Assembly (NCBI GenBank): GCA_015680685.1
Contig: MNCI01010871.1
Coordinates: 4,240 to 68,239 of the forward strand
Length of the DNA stretch: 64,000 nucleotides
Direction: 5' to 3'
From: Gnetum montanum
Taxonomy: Eukaryota > Streptophyta > Gnetopsida > Gnetales > Gnetaceae
Below the pieces are notes generated by a model. The model was not told where the DNA came from. It searched no databases and saw only the letters and a program-made list of their open reading frames with translations. Made by a program: the position numbers and the translations under genes. Of this stretch, positions 44,818-56,399 are shown in pieces. Position 1 is the first letter of the stretch; every line of letters starts with the position of its first letter.

Positions 44818-47658
44818 ATGGTCCCTAAACGAGGACAACAGGAAGGACCTTCTCAAGGTGCAGTCAAACACTTGAAAATAGGTATAAGCCAAGGACCTCA
44901 TGAAAAATATACAAAATAGGAGGCACAATCATTCAACATCCATCAATAAACCCCTATTACTGCATAATTTGGTCAAGTGGAAGGTGAAGAGGTTAGGGCA
45001 CCTAAACAAGGACAACATCTCATGTTGTCCTTGAAATACATTCAAGTCATTCGGGAAAGGTCCACATCCACTATAGTGATTGTGAAACTTAATTTTTGGC
45101 CTTTTTCTGAATTTGCCTCTACTCTATTCAAGGATCAACTCAAGAGATCTCCACTATGGGCTATCCTCTTCAAAAGTGGAGAATGGTATTTGGGGAAAAC
45201 CTATCAATTTTGACATAATAAAGAAGAAGGCACCACTATTGATATTGATGGAATTTCAATTGATTTCTCCATAAAGGCCATTGTAGAAGTTTTAAATCTT
45301 CCAAATACAAGGCCTAAAGTTGCTCATCTATCCACCTGCTCTGATGTAGATGCAAGAAAAATGTGGCTAGAAAGGGTGTATGACAAAGAAGAAAAAACAT
45401 ATGAAGAACTAAGCCTTTAAGAGAAAATTTACTTCAAAATTGGTAGCTATCACATTTTCCCAATGAAGGGGTTAAATAGGATTTCTACCTATGCAGCCCA
45501 AGGAAGTGCAATTATGATGGGCAAGGTTGATGCCAATTTTCCCCATTTGTATTTAATAGAGATATTAAGGCAGTTTGAAGAATGGAATACAGGAAAGTTC
45601 ACACTTCCCTCTCCATGTCTAATCAAGAAGTTCTGTCAGTGTGCTAGAATTCTAGGGTACACTAATGACATTTTCAGAAAAGCTCAAAATGCTTCATATG
45701 CTAAATTATTGAAGCCACCAGTACCAAGAAAATATGTTGTTGAGACACTGGATCTTGAACAAGAATAAAAAGTTGGATCCAATACACCTCAAATAGTAGG
45801 GCCCAGCCAACTTTCAAGCACAAGGGTCAACCAAAAACTAGAAGCACGACCCAACAGGCAGCCCACAAGCCAACAAGACCAACAACTAGAAGCACGGCCC
45901 AACAGGCAGCCCACAAGCCAACAAGACCAACAACTACCACCGCCGTTGCAAGATTACCAACCATCGATGAGCCATCTCAAGACCATCATAGAAATTATTA
46001 GTTGGGGAAGTAGGGATAAGGCCAATCTCTTCAAGGTGACCAATGATGTCATAAAATCCACCATATTAATCCATCCTACAAGGGATGAGGTATCAATTCA
46101 AATAAGAGGAAGGGAATCACATTGGTCACAACAGATCTTTGAAAACGCTACATCATTCCAAGTATAATTAGAAATTGGTGAAGGTGCCATAGTGGTGGTC
46201 ATATAACACCAAGATGTAGCTAGAGTAGTAAAGGTGCTCACAAACCATATTAAAAAATAATTTAATGTCCCTATTATGCCACCGAAAAATTTCACAAGAG
46301 CACATGATGCTCAAGTTCTAGTTGATACCTTAATGAGTCTTGCGGAACATGAGGATGCTTTGGATTGCTTGATGCAAATAGGACAAGTAATGAAATCCTT
46401 ATTTGACATCACCCAAGATGTCACAGTAGCACAATTAGACCTTATTTCCACTAAAGGAAACCTATTCATGGCTAAGGTTAGGACTGAACACGTAAAAGAC
46501 AAGTTAAGAAGACTCCAAGAAAAGTTCGTTGTCCTACAAGCTAAATAGCGAGATTCATCTCAACTCATTCTAGCCGATTATCTAGAATAATTTAGGATAG
46601 AACAGTTAAATAAATTGTTAGTGTAGAATAAAAGGATGGAAATGGAAAGGAAGAAGGTTGATTTGGATTCTTCAAAAGCACAATCTCAGACACATGCACA
46701 TGCAAAAGCACTCAAGCCCTTACAAGAAGAGAATAAACTCCTTGCTATTGAAAATATTCGATTGATGATAGTTGAAAAATAGAAGAATGTTCTTGAGGAA
46801 AGTTTCTAGCAAATGCGAGAACAACTAATAAGAGCTAACCAAGATATAAGATGCTTAGCCAGAGAGAATAGAACCCTCTGGAGGTACACGCCATCTGGCA
46901 GAAGACGACCATTGAAATAAGCACATGAAAATATGAGGCTAAGCGACATAAAAATTAAAGGAACATGTCTGTGATCAAGTGGGGATGTATAAGGAGATCA
47001 TAAAAAAAGAGATCTATATGGCTAAGAACCACATAAACACTTTCAGTCTCAACACACTAATTGGTGAGCCATGATAGACACTTATGCCTTCATCCACCAA
47101 GCAAAATTAAAAATTTGAGACCTATAGATCCAAGATCTCATAGGATACATGGAGTTGGCAAATCTATGGTATTCCAACTTGGCCATGTTAATAGCAAGGC
47201 ATCTAAGAACTAAGCTAGCGATGCAGGTAGCTACCACCTATGCCAAATATGAGATAGAGTTTGTGTAGCACAAGAAGACATTGTAAAGACTAGAGGTAGT
47301 AAACTCTGAACTAGAAGTGGTCAAAGCTAGCTACCAAGGCCAAAAAGACATGGTAGCAAAATTGGCTTGATAATTTATGGATCATCAAGAATTTAGAGAT
47401 AAATCCAATGCCTATGAGAAGGAACAATGGTTGTTTGTAGCCCGGTATGTCAAAGTCAAGAAAATGTTTCTACAATAGCCATGTTCATGGGAAGTGTCGA
47501 CTCCAAACATTGGAACATTAGCACAGATGGCACATGATCCTTGGACAAAGGAGAAAAAATTTTAGACACTCCTTCAAAAGTATCCATTTCAGAAGCCTGG
47601 AGCATAGGATAAAGGGAAGAAGCTAATGGAGGAACCATCACCACTAGGAATCACATGA
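44818..47658 (+). pseudogene. ORF2 of element F, downstream ORF of unknown function (about 946 codons)
   Basis: ATG at 44818, preceded by GTGTGATTATAG, and TGA at 47656 lie in one frame. Long open stretches in that frame are 44977-45213, 45463-45768, 45946-46167 and 46276-46548; one compensated shift lies near 46950. Residues 1-85 are basic and Gln-rich. Residues about 90-317 form a globular domain (LNFWPFSEFA, SGEWYLGKTYQF, IDFSIKAIVEVLNL, HIFPMKGLNRIST, LPSPCLIKKFCQCARILGY). This order resembles the 'putative plant transposon protein' domain of plant TE ORFs (inference). A linker with a 16-residue tandem repeat follows (45836-45931), then a long coiled coil (residues about 486-900). It holds the position of env-like ORFs in Athila elements, but I see no signal peptide or membrane segment. 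Confidence 0.8.
45836..45931 (+). repeat. 48-bp (16-codon) in-frame tandem repeat in ORF2 of F
   Basis: Copies 45836-45883 and 45884-45931 differ at one base (GAC versus GGC in AGCACGRCCC). They encode a Gln/Pro/Thr/Ser-rich linker between the globular domain and the coiled coil. Confidence 0.92.
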
Positions 47659-47830
47659 GCTCCAAAAAAAAATTTGTATTTTGTGTTGGTGTCCATATTT
47701 TATTTTTTCTAGCCCCACACTACGACATGAAATAATCCATGGTCATGTAATAATCCCATACTTATTTATTGTGTAATCAAATGAACTTGTTCCTCATTTT
47801 TTTAACTCAAGAACAAGTTTTTATTCAATC

Positions 47831-47839
47831 ATGAGGGTA
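47831..47839 (+). other. Polypurine tract of element F
   Basis: ATGAGGGTA immediately precedes the 3' LTR at 47840. Confidence 0.8.
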
Positions 47840-48676
47840 TGATGAATTGCAATTTTCCAAACCCCGATATCAAGTACATGATATCATAGCCTGGGTATGA
47901 TATTGTATACATGATATTGTAATTCTTGTGTTGGCCTATAAATATAGCACTCAAGTACACAGGAAGAGTAATTTTTAAAATAATCAGTCATTAGGAGTTT
48001 TTTTGTCAATCTTTAGTTAGTTTTTAGTTCTTCTCCCAAGTGCATGCCCATAGTGTGATGCTTGTAATTGTACAGTACCCTTGTTTGAGTGTGACGTACT
48101 TGGACACACACATGATCGGCAATAAAGATCAAGATTACTTCATCACTGTAGCATTCACTTATCTTTTAAAATTTTTAATTATTTATTATCTATTATTTTT
48201 TCTTAGTTAACATTTCTTTTATTATTAGTTATTATTCTAGTTGTAATGCGGAATGAGTACACCTTAATCACAAACATTTAAGTGTAACTATGTGGTAAAC
48301 TAGTAGCATATCAAGTAGTGTTTCAAATGATGTGTTCTTGGTAATCCTAGAAGTAGTACACAAAGTCAAATATGCATACAGATGATTAAGGACAAATGCT
48401 CATTGCACTTAGGCCAACTTAGATTTTATTTCCTATTACTTATTAGCTTAATTAAGTTACTTCTCATTGTCCTTAGGAGTAGCATAGTGGTAGAAACCAC
48501 ATCATACATCACATTCTGGACTAAACTATATGTGACAAGCAATTACTAGTCCAAGTGGGAAGACAACAAACTATGATCAATGTATAACTATCTAGGTGCC
48601 ACAACTAGTCCATCTGTAGAGTTTGACCAAATTGCACGTACATGCGCATATTCATATGGTTGAGCATAGGGGTACC
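47840..48676 (+). repeat. 3' LTR of element F (about 837 bp, end trimmed)
   Basis: Starts TGATGAATTGCAA. U3 has CCCCGATATCAAGT and GATATTGTATACATGATATT palindromes, then CCTATAAATATAG. It aligns with 39405-40265 but stops at GGGGTACC; the last 13 or so bases, including CTCATCA, are missing where G's ORF2 resumes. Confidence 0.9.
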
Positions 48677-49155
48677 TTGTCATGTTAAAAGTAGGTTGAC
48701 CTTGAAATGAGCTAGAGAAGCATGTAGCGACCACTTATGCATGATATAAAAAAGAGTTTGCACATCAAAAAGAGGCTTTGTAGAAGCTACATGTGGAAAA
48801 CTTGGAATTGGAAGTTGTTAAAGCCAGCTACCAGGGATAGAAGGATGTCACCTCAAACCTCGCTAGAAGATTAATTGATTATCATGAACTTAGAGAAAAA
48901 TCTAGGGCCTTTGAGAAGGAACAACAATAGTTTGTGGCTTAGTATGTGAAGGCTAATCAGATGTTCCCACAACTGCCATGTCCTTGGGACGTACCGATGC
49001 TAGCACACATTGGCTGAGTAGCCTAGACAATACACGATCCAAGGATGGAAGAAGAAAAGTTGTAGGCATTGCTCGATCGCTACAAGTTTTACAAGCCTAG
49101 TGACAAAAGGAAATAACCAATGGAGGAGCTATTGCCTCTAGGCACCCCATTAGCT
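48677..49155 (+). pseudogene. ORF2 of element G, C-terminal fragment
   Basis: It resumes the coding sequence left at 39404. Motifs: EKHVATTYA, a LHVENLELEVVKASYQG helix, YHELREKSRAFEKEQQ, FPQLPCPWDVPMLAHIG, HDPRMEEEKL, ALLDRYKFYKPSDK, MEELLPLGTPLA. Several CAG-type codons are TAG. A 185-bp spacer leads to the PPT. Confidence 0.8.
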
Positions 49156-49331
49156 TCGTATTTTTTTTCTTGTAATATTGTGTCCCATTTTTGTACTACA
49201 CCATTGCAGCATATAAGAGTTAATTGTTTTTTTTATTATTTAAGTTATTCAGTCATCCCATACCTTCCCAACATTTTTTAAAGAACTTGTTCCTCATTTT
49301 CTTTCACTCAAGGATGAGTTCTCACTTAGTC

Positions 49332-50166
49332 ATGAGGGTATGATGAGTAATCAATTGTTAAGCCCCAACATCAAATACCCGAAGTTGGAGCCCTAATGTT
49401 AGGTACTCTATGTCAGAGCCAGGAAGTGATGTCGAATATTTGATATAAATACAACACTTGGCTGCATGATTGAGGGAGGTAATCATAAGAAGATACAGAA
49501 GCTAGTTTTAGTTTTTAGTTTTGATAGTATTTCTTAATGTCTTGTCATTCTCAATGCATGTCTATAGTGTGATGTTTGTAATCATACAGCACCTTTGTTC
49601 AAGTGTGATGTACTTGGACATGTTACATGACTAGCAATAAAGATCAAAATTACTCCCATCATTGCAACATTCACTTAGATTAATATTTCTTTTAATCATT
49701 AATTATTTACGATTTTCTTTAGTTAAAAACTCTCATTTATTGCTATTTACTATTCCTATTATTAAGCAAAATGTGTATCCCTTAATCACAAGCATTTAAG
49801 TGGAAGTACTTGGTAATCCAGTAGTGTATCATTTGGCACACCCAATGATGTATATGGATGATTAATAGTGGATACTCATTGCATGTAGGCTAGTTTAGAT
49901 CTTGTTTTCCATTGTTCATTAGCTTAGTTAATTAATATCTATCTTATTATTGGGAGTAACATAGAATTAGACAACATCATATGCCTCACTTTGGACAAAA
50001 CCATATGTGACAAAGTTACCACTAGTCCAAGTGGGAAGATAGAAAACTATGATGAAATCCTAATGATCTAGATGCCACAACTAGTCCATCCATGAAATTT
50101 AACTGGATCATGCATGAATGCCTGTCATTCATATGGTTGGGCCTATGGGTACCTTGCCACTCATCA
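49332..50166 (+). repeat. PPT and 3' LTR of element G
   Basis: The PPT is ATGAGGGTA (49332-49340). The LTR is 49341-50166 (826 bp), starting TGATGAGTAATC and ending CTCATCA. U3 has decayed palindromes (GCCCCAACATC, CCGAAGTTGG, TAATGTTAGG). It is closest by eye to the LTR fragment of element I. The 64 bases between it and element H are unassigned. Confidence 0.9.
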
Positions 50167-50230
50167 AATGTGATTTTGTTTTAGAAAAGAACCTTGGTAT
50201 GTTTATTTTCATCATTATAAAAAGCCTTAG

Positions 50231-51106
50231 TGATAAATCCAAAATCTTTGAGTTAGTGATATCATAGTTACAATATCGTATCTACGATATTGTGGATATG
50301 TTATCATATCTTAGCATACATTATCATATAAACAATATTGCGAGGTGTGTGCCAACCTATGTAAGCAACACTTGGGCACATGGATCCATAATAGATTTAA
50401 TCACTTAGTAATAGAACTCTTTTAGTTTGTTTTCTTGAATTCAGTACTTAGTAGTGTGTACCTACAATGTGATGTCTTGTAATTACATGGAATCTTTATG
50501 TGAGTGTGATGTACTTGGACACATTGCATGACTAGTAATAAAGATTGAGATTACTCTACCTCATTGCAGCAACACTTACTTTTATTTCTATTTTTAATTT
50601 ATTTACTATTTTCATAGTTAATGTTTATTATTATTTACTTTTTACTTTTAATGTCATTAAGCAGAATGAGGACCACTAATCTTGAGCAAGTATGTGTAAC
50701 TACTTGATAAGCCAATAGCACTATCACTTAGTATGCCCAGTAGTGTAGCACATGGTAATCTTAGTAATAGTTGCATAAAGTCCAAGGTATGATCAAAAGA
50801 TCAAGATTAGCTACTCATCACATAGGCTAGTTTAGATTTATTTTACTATCACTTAGATATAGAAACCCTCACTTTCACTTCATGTTTACTAAGAGCTTAA
50901 TGGTCAATACAACATCAATATCATATACCTCACCATGAGTTAAACCACACATACTAATTTTACTAGCTCATGTGGGAAGACAACAATCATGAACACTAAC
51001 TAATTACTAGTATAATCACACTGTCTTATCTTTGGTGTTTAACCAGTATTATGCGTGAACACTTGTATGTCGTATGGTTGGGTGTTGGATACTTCATTGC
51101 TCATCA
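50231..51106 (+). repeat. 5' LTR of element H (876 bp)
   Basis: Starts TGATAAATCC and ends CTCATCA. U3 holds ATGATATCAT-like units including CAATATCGTATCTACGATATTG, here with imperfect extension, and GTTATCATAT. It aligns along its length with 58700-59552. Confidence 0.92.
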
Positions 51107-51107
51107 T

Positions 51108-51125
51108 TAGTGCTTTTACTAGGGA
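51108..51125 (+). other. Decayed primer-binding site of element H
   Basis: TAGTGCTTTTACTAGGGA in the PBS position; only partly like the tRNA-Asp complement. Confidence 0.6.
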
Positions 51126-51242
51126 TAAGTCAATGTTATACTAAGTAATTAATTCTTTATAGTTTGTTGTATTAGAACCTAACTCTAATTTTCACAACCT
51201 TAATATAAGCATACTTAACACAAACCATTAAGAAACGATAAC

Positions 51243-54200
51243 ATGGTTTCACATAATGATCAATCATCACATGGCAAGGACACAAGAAGGAGTAGTGATA
51301 GAATTGATGATGAAGAAGACTAGGGAATTCCAATGTATACACATATTACTTATGCTCACACTAATCCATACCATCTAAACTTCATCTTCATATTCCACTA
51401 GGAAAGAAAAATGAGATGGAGAGATATGCAAGGCAGCATAGTCCTACCTCCCAAATGTGCAATGCTAAACATGCTACAAACTGCTCTAAGAGGAATGCAT
51501 TTGGACTAGAGTAAAGAAGGGTATCATGTGACTCAACACATGACTAGACCCTACAAACCTACAAGGGAGTAGATAAAGAGGGATGCTACTATAGAAATTA
51601 AACATACTCATACCAAAGGGAAGCAAACAAACACATTTGTTGTCATAGAAGAGCTTGATGCTAATCAATTCATTTTAGAGCAACTCCACTATAACCATGA
51701 GGAGCCATCAAAGAAACCTATCATCAGACTAGAAGAACCTATCAAAGCCCAAATTCACTCTACTCTAGTAGAGACACTCAAGGGGGAGGCTACTGACTTA
51801 AGATACAAGTAGGACTCTAGGCCAAAGGATCTTGCTAAGTCTTACAAGGAAACTTACAAGAGTCATGAAAGGAGAACTAGCCAACACCATTATCCTACTA
51901 TCTCCTCTACTTCATCATGATCACTAGAGGACTATGGCAGGATATAACACAAGTACCAAGATTTTGATAGGAAAAAGAGAAGAGCTCATGGTCATCATGA
52001 CTAATACTCAAGGTATTTTAATTTAGAATATGAGGAGTATGAAAGAAGAAGGTACAGAGAAAGAAGAGAGGATCAAGAGAGGCACAAGCATAAAAGGGAT
52101 CACTCTACCACAAAGCCCATGAACCTGATCATGATAAAGAACCCCTTACGACAACCTAGAGCATGATCAACATTCAGGAAGTATTCTACATACTAACTAG
52201 ACACATGAGAGATAGCTAAATTAAATGGCTAGATATGAATAACATGTCTAGATTTTAAGGACATTACAACATTAATCCTTAGCATCACCTTCAAGAATTC
52301 CATAATTCCTATGTCCTTCAAAACATAGAAAGTAATTGGTAGAAATTGAAACTATTTCCTAGAACACTTGTGAAGGAACCAAAAAGCTAGTATAGGTCAT
52401 TGGAACTTGAATCCATTAGACTCTCAAGTATCATTCTTGAAATTTTCAATGATAAATGTCAAACATATTCACAAGTTTTGAACCTAAGGAAGCAAATCTA
52501 GAACAAGAAATAAGGAACTCACAAGACCCTTGATGCAACAATGGGTTATCATTATTATTCATTGTTACATAAATACCCAAACCATGGATTTTCATCAAAC
52601 GAATATCTAAGGCACATCATAGATGGGATAAGAAGAAAAATAAGAGAGACCCTTGGGATTTATGCTCAAGGAAGACTATCAAAATTAATCACCCATCATA
52701 TTCAAAGATTCATCAATCAAGTGACAAAAGAATAAGGAGAACTTAGAAAAAGAGAATTAGCTAAAGAATACAATAAGGATCCATCAATCCAAAAAAGAGA
52801 TGCACATGTATGTGATACCCATGAGGAAGAAACCTTGGATCAAGTCATCAAGAAAGAGATGCTACCAATTCAAAAATTTGTTGCCAACGTAGCAACATAG
52901 GTAGCAAAAATATGGGATTTGGTAGATGAATTATGTACAATAGCACTAAAGATTATGAAAGAGAAAGCAGAACAAGCACTCAACAAAGGTAGAGATAAAA
53001 AGAAGAAGAAGGAATATAGACAAAAGGACAAAGTTTCTTTAGTAGCTAGGTACTTAGACACCAGCTCCATAGATGATGAAGGTTGCACCATGTGCCAGTA
53101 CAAACATCCTAAGGGATGTTGTCCAATCATGGTACATCTGTAAGAAACTAGGGCATATGCACTTAACCCATGATTTTTTCAAAAGTAAATGCCCAAATAG
53201 TTACCTTATCCTCAAGGTAACTATAGATAAAAACTTGAACCAATGTACTATCCTAGTGAAGCCTTGCCATAGCTGCAGGAGCACTACCATTAGTAGTGGC
53301 AACAACCACAATCATGGACCATGACACCACCATGCCAACAGTATCCATATCAACAACTAGATCCTTATGGATACTATGTCTAGAACCAAGTCTCACCTAA
53401 TCATGCAAATGTTCAAACCTAGTCTCACCTAATCATGCAAATGTTCAAACCTAGGAGTTTCTTTGATATATCTACAAGTAGCTGGAAATCTATCATGCAA
53501 AGCTCTACTAGACTCAAGTTCCAAAGTAAATTTAATCTCCTACAACACATATCAAACATAAAACCTACCACCATTCAAGGAATGCAATAATAGGTTGGAG
53601 ATGCAAATCAGTCGGTTGCCATCCCTTTGGAACAGATTGATGATGTAGTGATCACTGTCAATGGGTGGTCCTACCCAGCGAACTTCTTGATGATCGATAT
53701 GAAGGATACTCATAACGAATTTCCAATCATCATGGGGAGGGCATGACTTAGCACTATTGATGCTAAGCTAAATATGAGAGATTTATCTATGGAAATCTCA
53801 AAAGAGGACAAAAATGGAGCCATCTAGACACAAAGAATTCCATGCATAACTGCTAAAACAGAAGGGTGCAATAGTGGACAAAACATTCAAACTGCTAACA
53901 TAGACATTATAATAGTCCATAGTAATAATGAAATATAACTGTGTGCAAAAAAAAGAGCAAAAGCCACAAAAACAAAAGACACCATGTGGCCACTAACTAA
54001 GAACCTTAATTTGTTAAACATATACATGGATACACATGAACCACTTACTAATTCCTCTTTGAAGAAAATGACTCCAACTAAGGACTTAGAAATGAAAATA
54101 TTAACTCATAGACACATACTAGTCGGAAAGGAAAATAAGAACTTAGATGATCAAAACTCAACTACCATCAAGATCACATGGGATAACCATAATAAAGTTA

Positions 54201-54332
54201 AAATCCTAAAGATGGTAAGAGAATGACCCAAAGTGTATGATCCAAGAGATCTAGGGAGCATTTTTCAAATACTTTCCCAAGAGTTTAGTCATGGGAGAGA
54301 TGCCCAATCATGACTTAGGAATTAATAAGTGA
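51243..54332 (+). pseudogene. gag-pro: gag-pro of element H
   Basis: ATG at 51243 (MVSHNDQSSHGKDTR). A lysine/arginine-rich N-terminal half includes an RRYRERREDQERHKHK stretch (about 52050-52095). The gag core (52140-52735) has WLDMNNMSRF, FHNSYVLQNIES, LEIFNDKCQTY, NHGFSSNEYLRHIIDGIRRK and ETLGIYAQGRL. Next come a nucleocapsid-like region with CTMCQYKHPKGCCP (53085-53130) and a proline/tyrosine/Asn-rich stretch. The protease-like region (53640-53830) has NGWSYPANFLMIDM, FPIIMGRA, LSTIDAKLNMRDLSMEIS. The end has LVMGEMPNHD and a stop at 54330. A 32-bp tandem duplication (53389-53452) shifts the frame. Confidence 0.85.
53389..53452 (+). repeat. 32-bp perfect tandem duplication in gag-pro of H
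   Basis: 53389-53420 and 53421-53452 are identical (AGTCTCACCTAATCATGCAA and 12 further bases). The length is not a multiple of three, so the event is probably recent and disruptive. Confidence 0.93.
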
Positions 54333-55500
54333 TTTTTCTATTTTCTATGTATTATAAATTCTTTTCATTTTTCACATTCTTTTACATTTTTTTCATTCTT
54401 TTATACTTTCTCATTTCTTCGATTTTTCACATTTTTAATATTTTTCAACTCTTTAACATTTTTCATTCTCTATACTTTTTCATAATTTTTACTACCTTTT
54501 CCATTTCTTTTATACTTTGTTTCAAATCCTTTGTAAATAATTTTGATCCTTAATAAAACACATTTAAAGAAACACAAGATGTAGCCCAATAAGGTGAAAA
54601 TTTTCCTATGTTATCAAGTCATAAGAGATTGACTATTTGCATAGTGAACCCACACCATTCATCCATCCATTCAATTAATAAGAGGTTCTTACCATGGCCA
54701 TAATGATATTCTTTCCATCATCAAACTAAGAATAAACTTATGATCATTATGCCAAGATAGAAAAGTGAAGAACCAAGTGGAATGAAAAGGGTGTGACATC
54801 AAGGTAACTTGTGGATTATTTTGGGACTATTATTGTAAGTTCTATCATGTTACTAAGGTTGTATTATATCCTTGTAGATCTAACAAAAAATGGAAGTAAG
54901 AGTAAATAAGTGATACCTTAAAAAGGTTGACATAGTTAACAAATAAAAGAGCACAAAATAAATTTCTAAGGGTTCCACTAGAAACACATGTTACCCATGC
55001 CTCAAGGAAGATGACTTCTTAGAAATGTAAAAATAAAAATAAAGTACCATGAATAAACTCCTCCCTTGGACAATACACCAAGGCATGATACTTCTTGTAA
55101 CATTGATATTCTTATGATTGTAATTCCAAGAGATGAAATAATGCAATCCCACTAGAATGTCGTTTGGACTTGATTTAAATCTTCAATAGAAAGGTTAATC
55201 ATTACCTTAACGACTAATAAAATATAAGAATTCATTATGCCTATGGTAAGACAACTCATGTCCCAATTTTTGCAATCCCTTCTAAAACCATTTCATCTCA
55301 CTGTTTGAATAATCATAACTTATGATTTTGTGTAACATAGAGTTACTTTTCCAGTTTGGTGGTACTAATATGTGTGCTTTTCCAAATAAGTATGTGTTAC
55401 ATTCAACTCCTTAAGTGCCTAAGGACACTTTTATGTGCTGTTATACAAGGGCATTAAGGGATGAAGCCTGCTTTGGTGAGGACCCACTTATATAACTATT
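54333..55500 (+). other. T-rich tract and conserved noncoding block of element H
   Basis: T-rich sequence (54333-54560; TTTTCACATTTTT-like repeats) is followed by the conserved block: CTATGTTATCAAGTCATAAG, TTAATAAGAGGTTCT, AAGGGTGTGACATCAAGG, CTTGTAGATCTAACAAAAAA, CATCTCACTGTTT and CTGCTTTGGTGAGGACCCAC (55469-55488). No gene recognised; the 54329-54553 ORF is a low-complexity Phe/Ile run. Confidence 0.72.
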
Positions 55501-55809
55501 GTATCTTATACCTGCCAAGCGATTCCACATCATCTTGAGCGTTCCAATTCCAATAAATAACAATAAATACTTCCTATATAATTCACACTATCCACTCTAA
55601 TAGCACAAAAATGTTGTCTTTCTCATCCATTCCATCAATACCTCATATATTTTCATAGCCCAAAATTCCTTAATCATAGACTTTGAATGCTTATTTCTCA
55701 CAACTGAAGCATCATCTCCATATCAAGATCCTTTCAACATGGTGCATATCTTCCAACTATCCTATGGGACTCAATTTTTTCGTAGAAAAACATTTAGAAA
55801 TTTTGATTT

Positions 55810-55900
55810 TTCTATGGTGACATCGTAGGCACCTATGATATCACATCTACAATGTTGCATTTATGATATCACATGCATAAAATCTAGATATAGCATGGGG
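55810..55900 (+). promoter_or_regulatory. Putative internal promoter region upstream of ORF2, element H
   Basis: ATGATATCACAT occurs twice, with CATCGTAGG and CTACAATG around them, then a weak TATA-like CTAGATATAGC. The motif vocabulary matches H's own U3 (ATGATATCATAG, TATCATATAAATGATATCAC) rather than the AGGCCT palindromes of E1/J. Confidence 0.45.
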
Positions 55901-56399
55901 GAGTTAGAAAAATTTTTTCATTTCTAAATATTATAAGAAGGGAGTTCTTGCCAATTTTTCCTTAAAGCTAAGAGCTCTCACACTCCAACTTCCAGTGCTC
56001 ATAACTTGCTCATTATTTCTCTGATTTGCATGATTTTTGAATCTACATGATCCTAGAGTGATTACATTAGTCATGGGGGCATGCTACTAAGGAAAATTTG
56101 AGTCAATTTTTTTTTGAAATTGCTAACAACTAAAAGGTATTATAAGGGTAAGTCTAAGGAAACATACTAAGACTTTTTAAAGTAAATCACTCATGTTAAG
56201 GCCAAAAAAATTTTTAAAAGACTTCTAATTGATCATACCACTCTTCTAAAGTACTAATGGGGTTGTTATTAAAATATTTTCTAACTCTACAATCATAATG
56301 AACTAAAAACCTAATATAACTAAGGGTATGAGTAGGGTATCAAATTTCTGCCCATTTATGAGAACATTCTAGTAATTTCAAATCCTTGATTGATTGTAG

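Larger units (their letters stand above)
39405..48676 (+). mobile_element. Element F, gag plus ORF2 Ty3/gypsy element without pol
   Basis: The 5' LTR is 39405-40265 and the 3' LTR 47840-48676 (last bases lost). Between them: PBS, gag, T-rich tract, conserved noncoding block, palindrome/TATA region, ORF2 (946 codons from ATG to stop) and PPT. No protease, RT or integrase motif appears anywhere. It is inserted in ORF2 of G. The TSD cannot be confirmed because the right end is trimmed. Confidence 0.92.

Noticed and set aside
44818-47658. ORF2 as an env glycoprotein
   Set aside because: The position fits, but no signal peptide, transmembrane segment or cleavage motif is visible; coiled coil alone is not enough.
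54329-54553. Phe/Ile-rich ORF resembling a membrane peptide
   Set aside because: Same T-rich post-gag tract as in the other elements.
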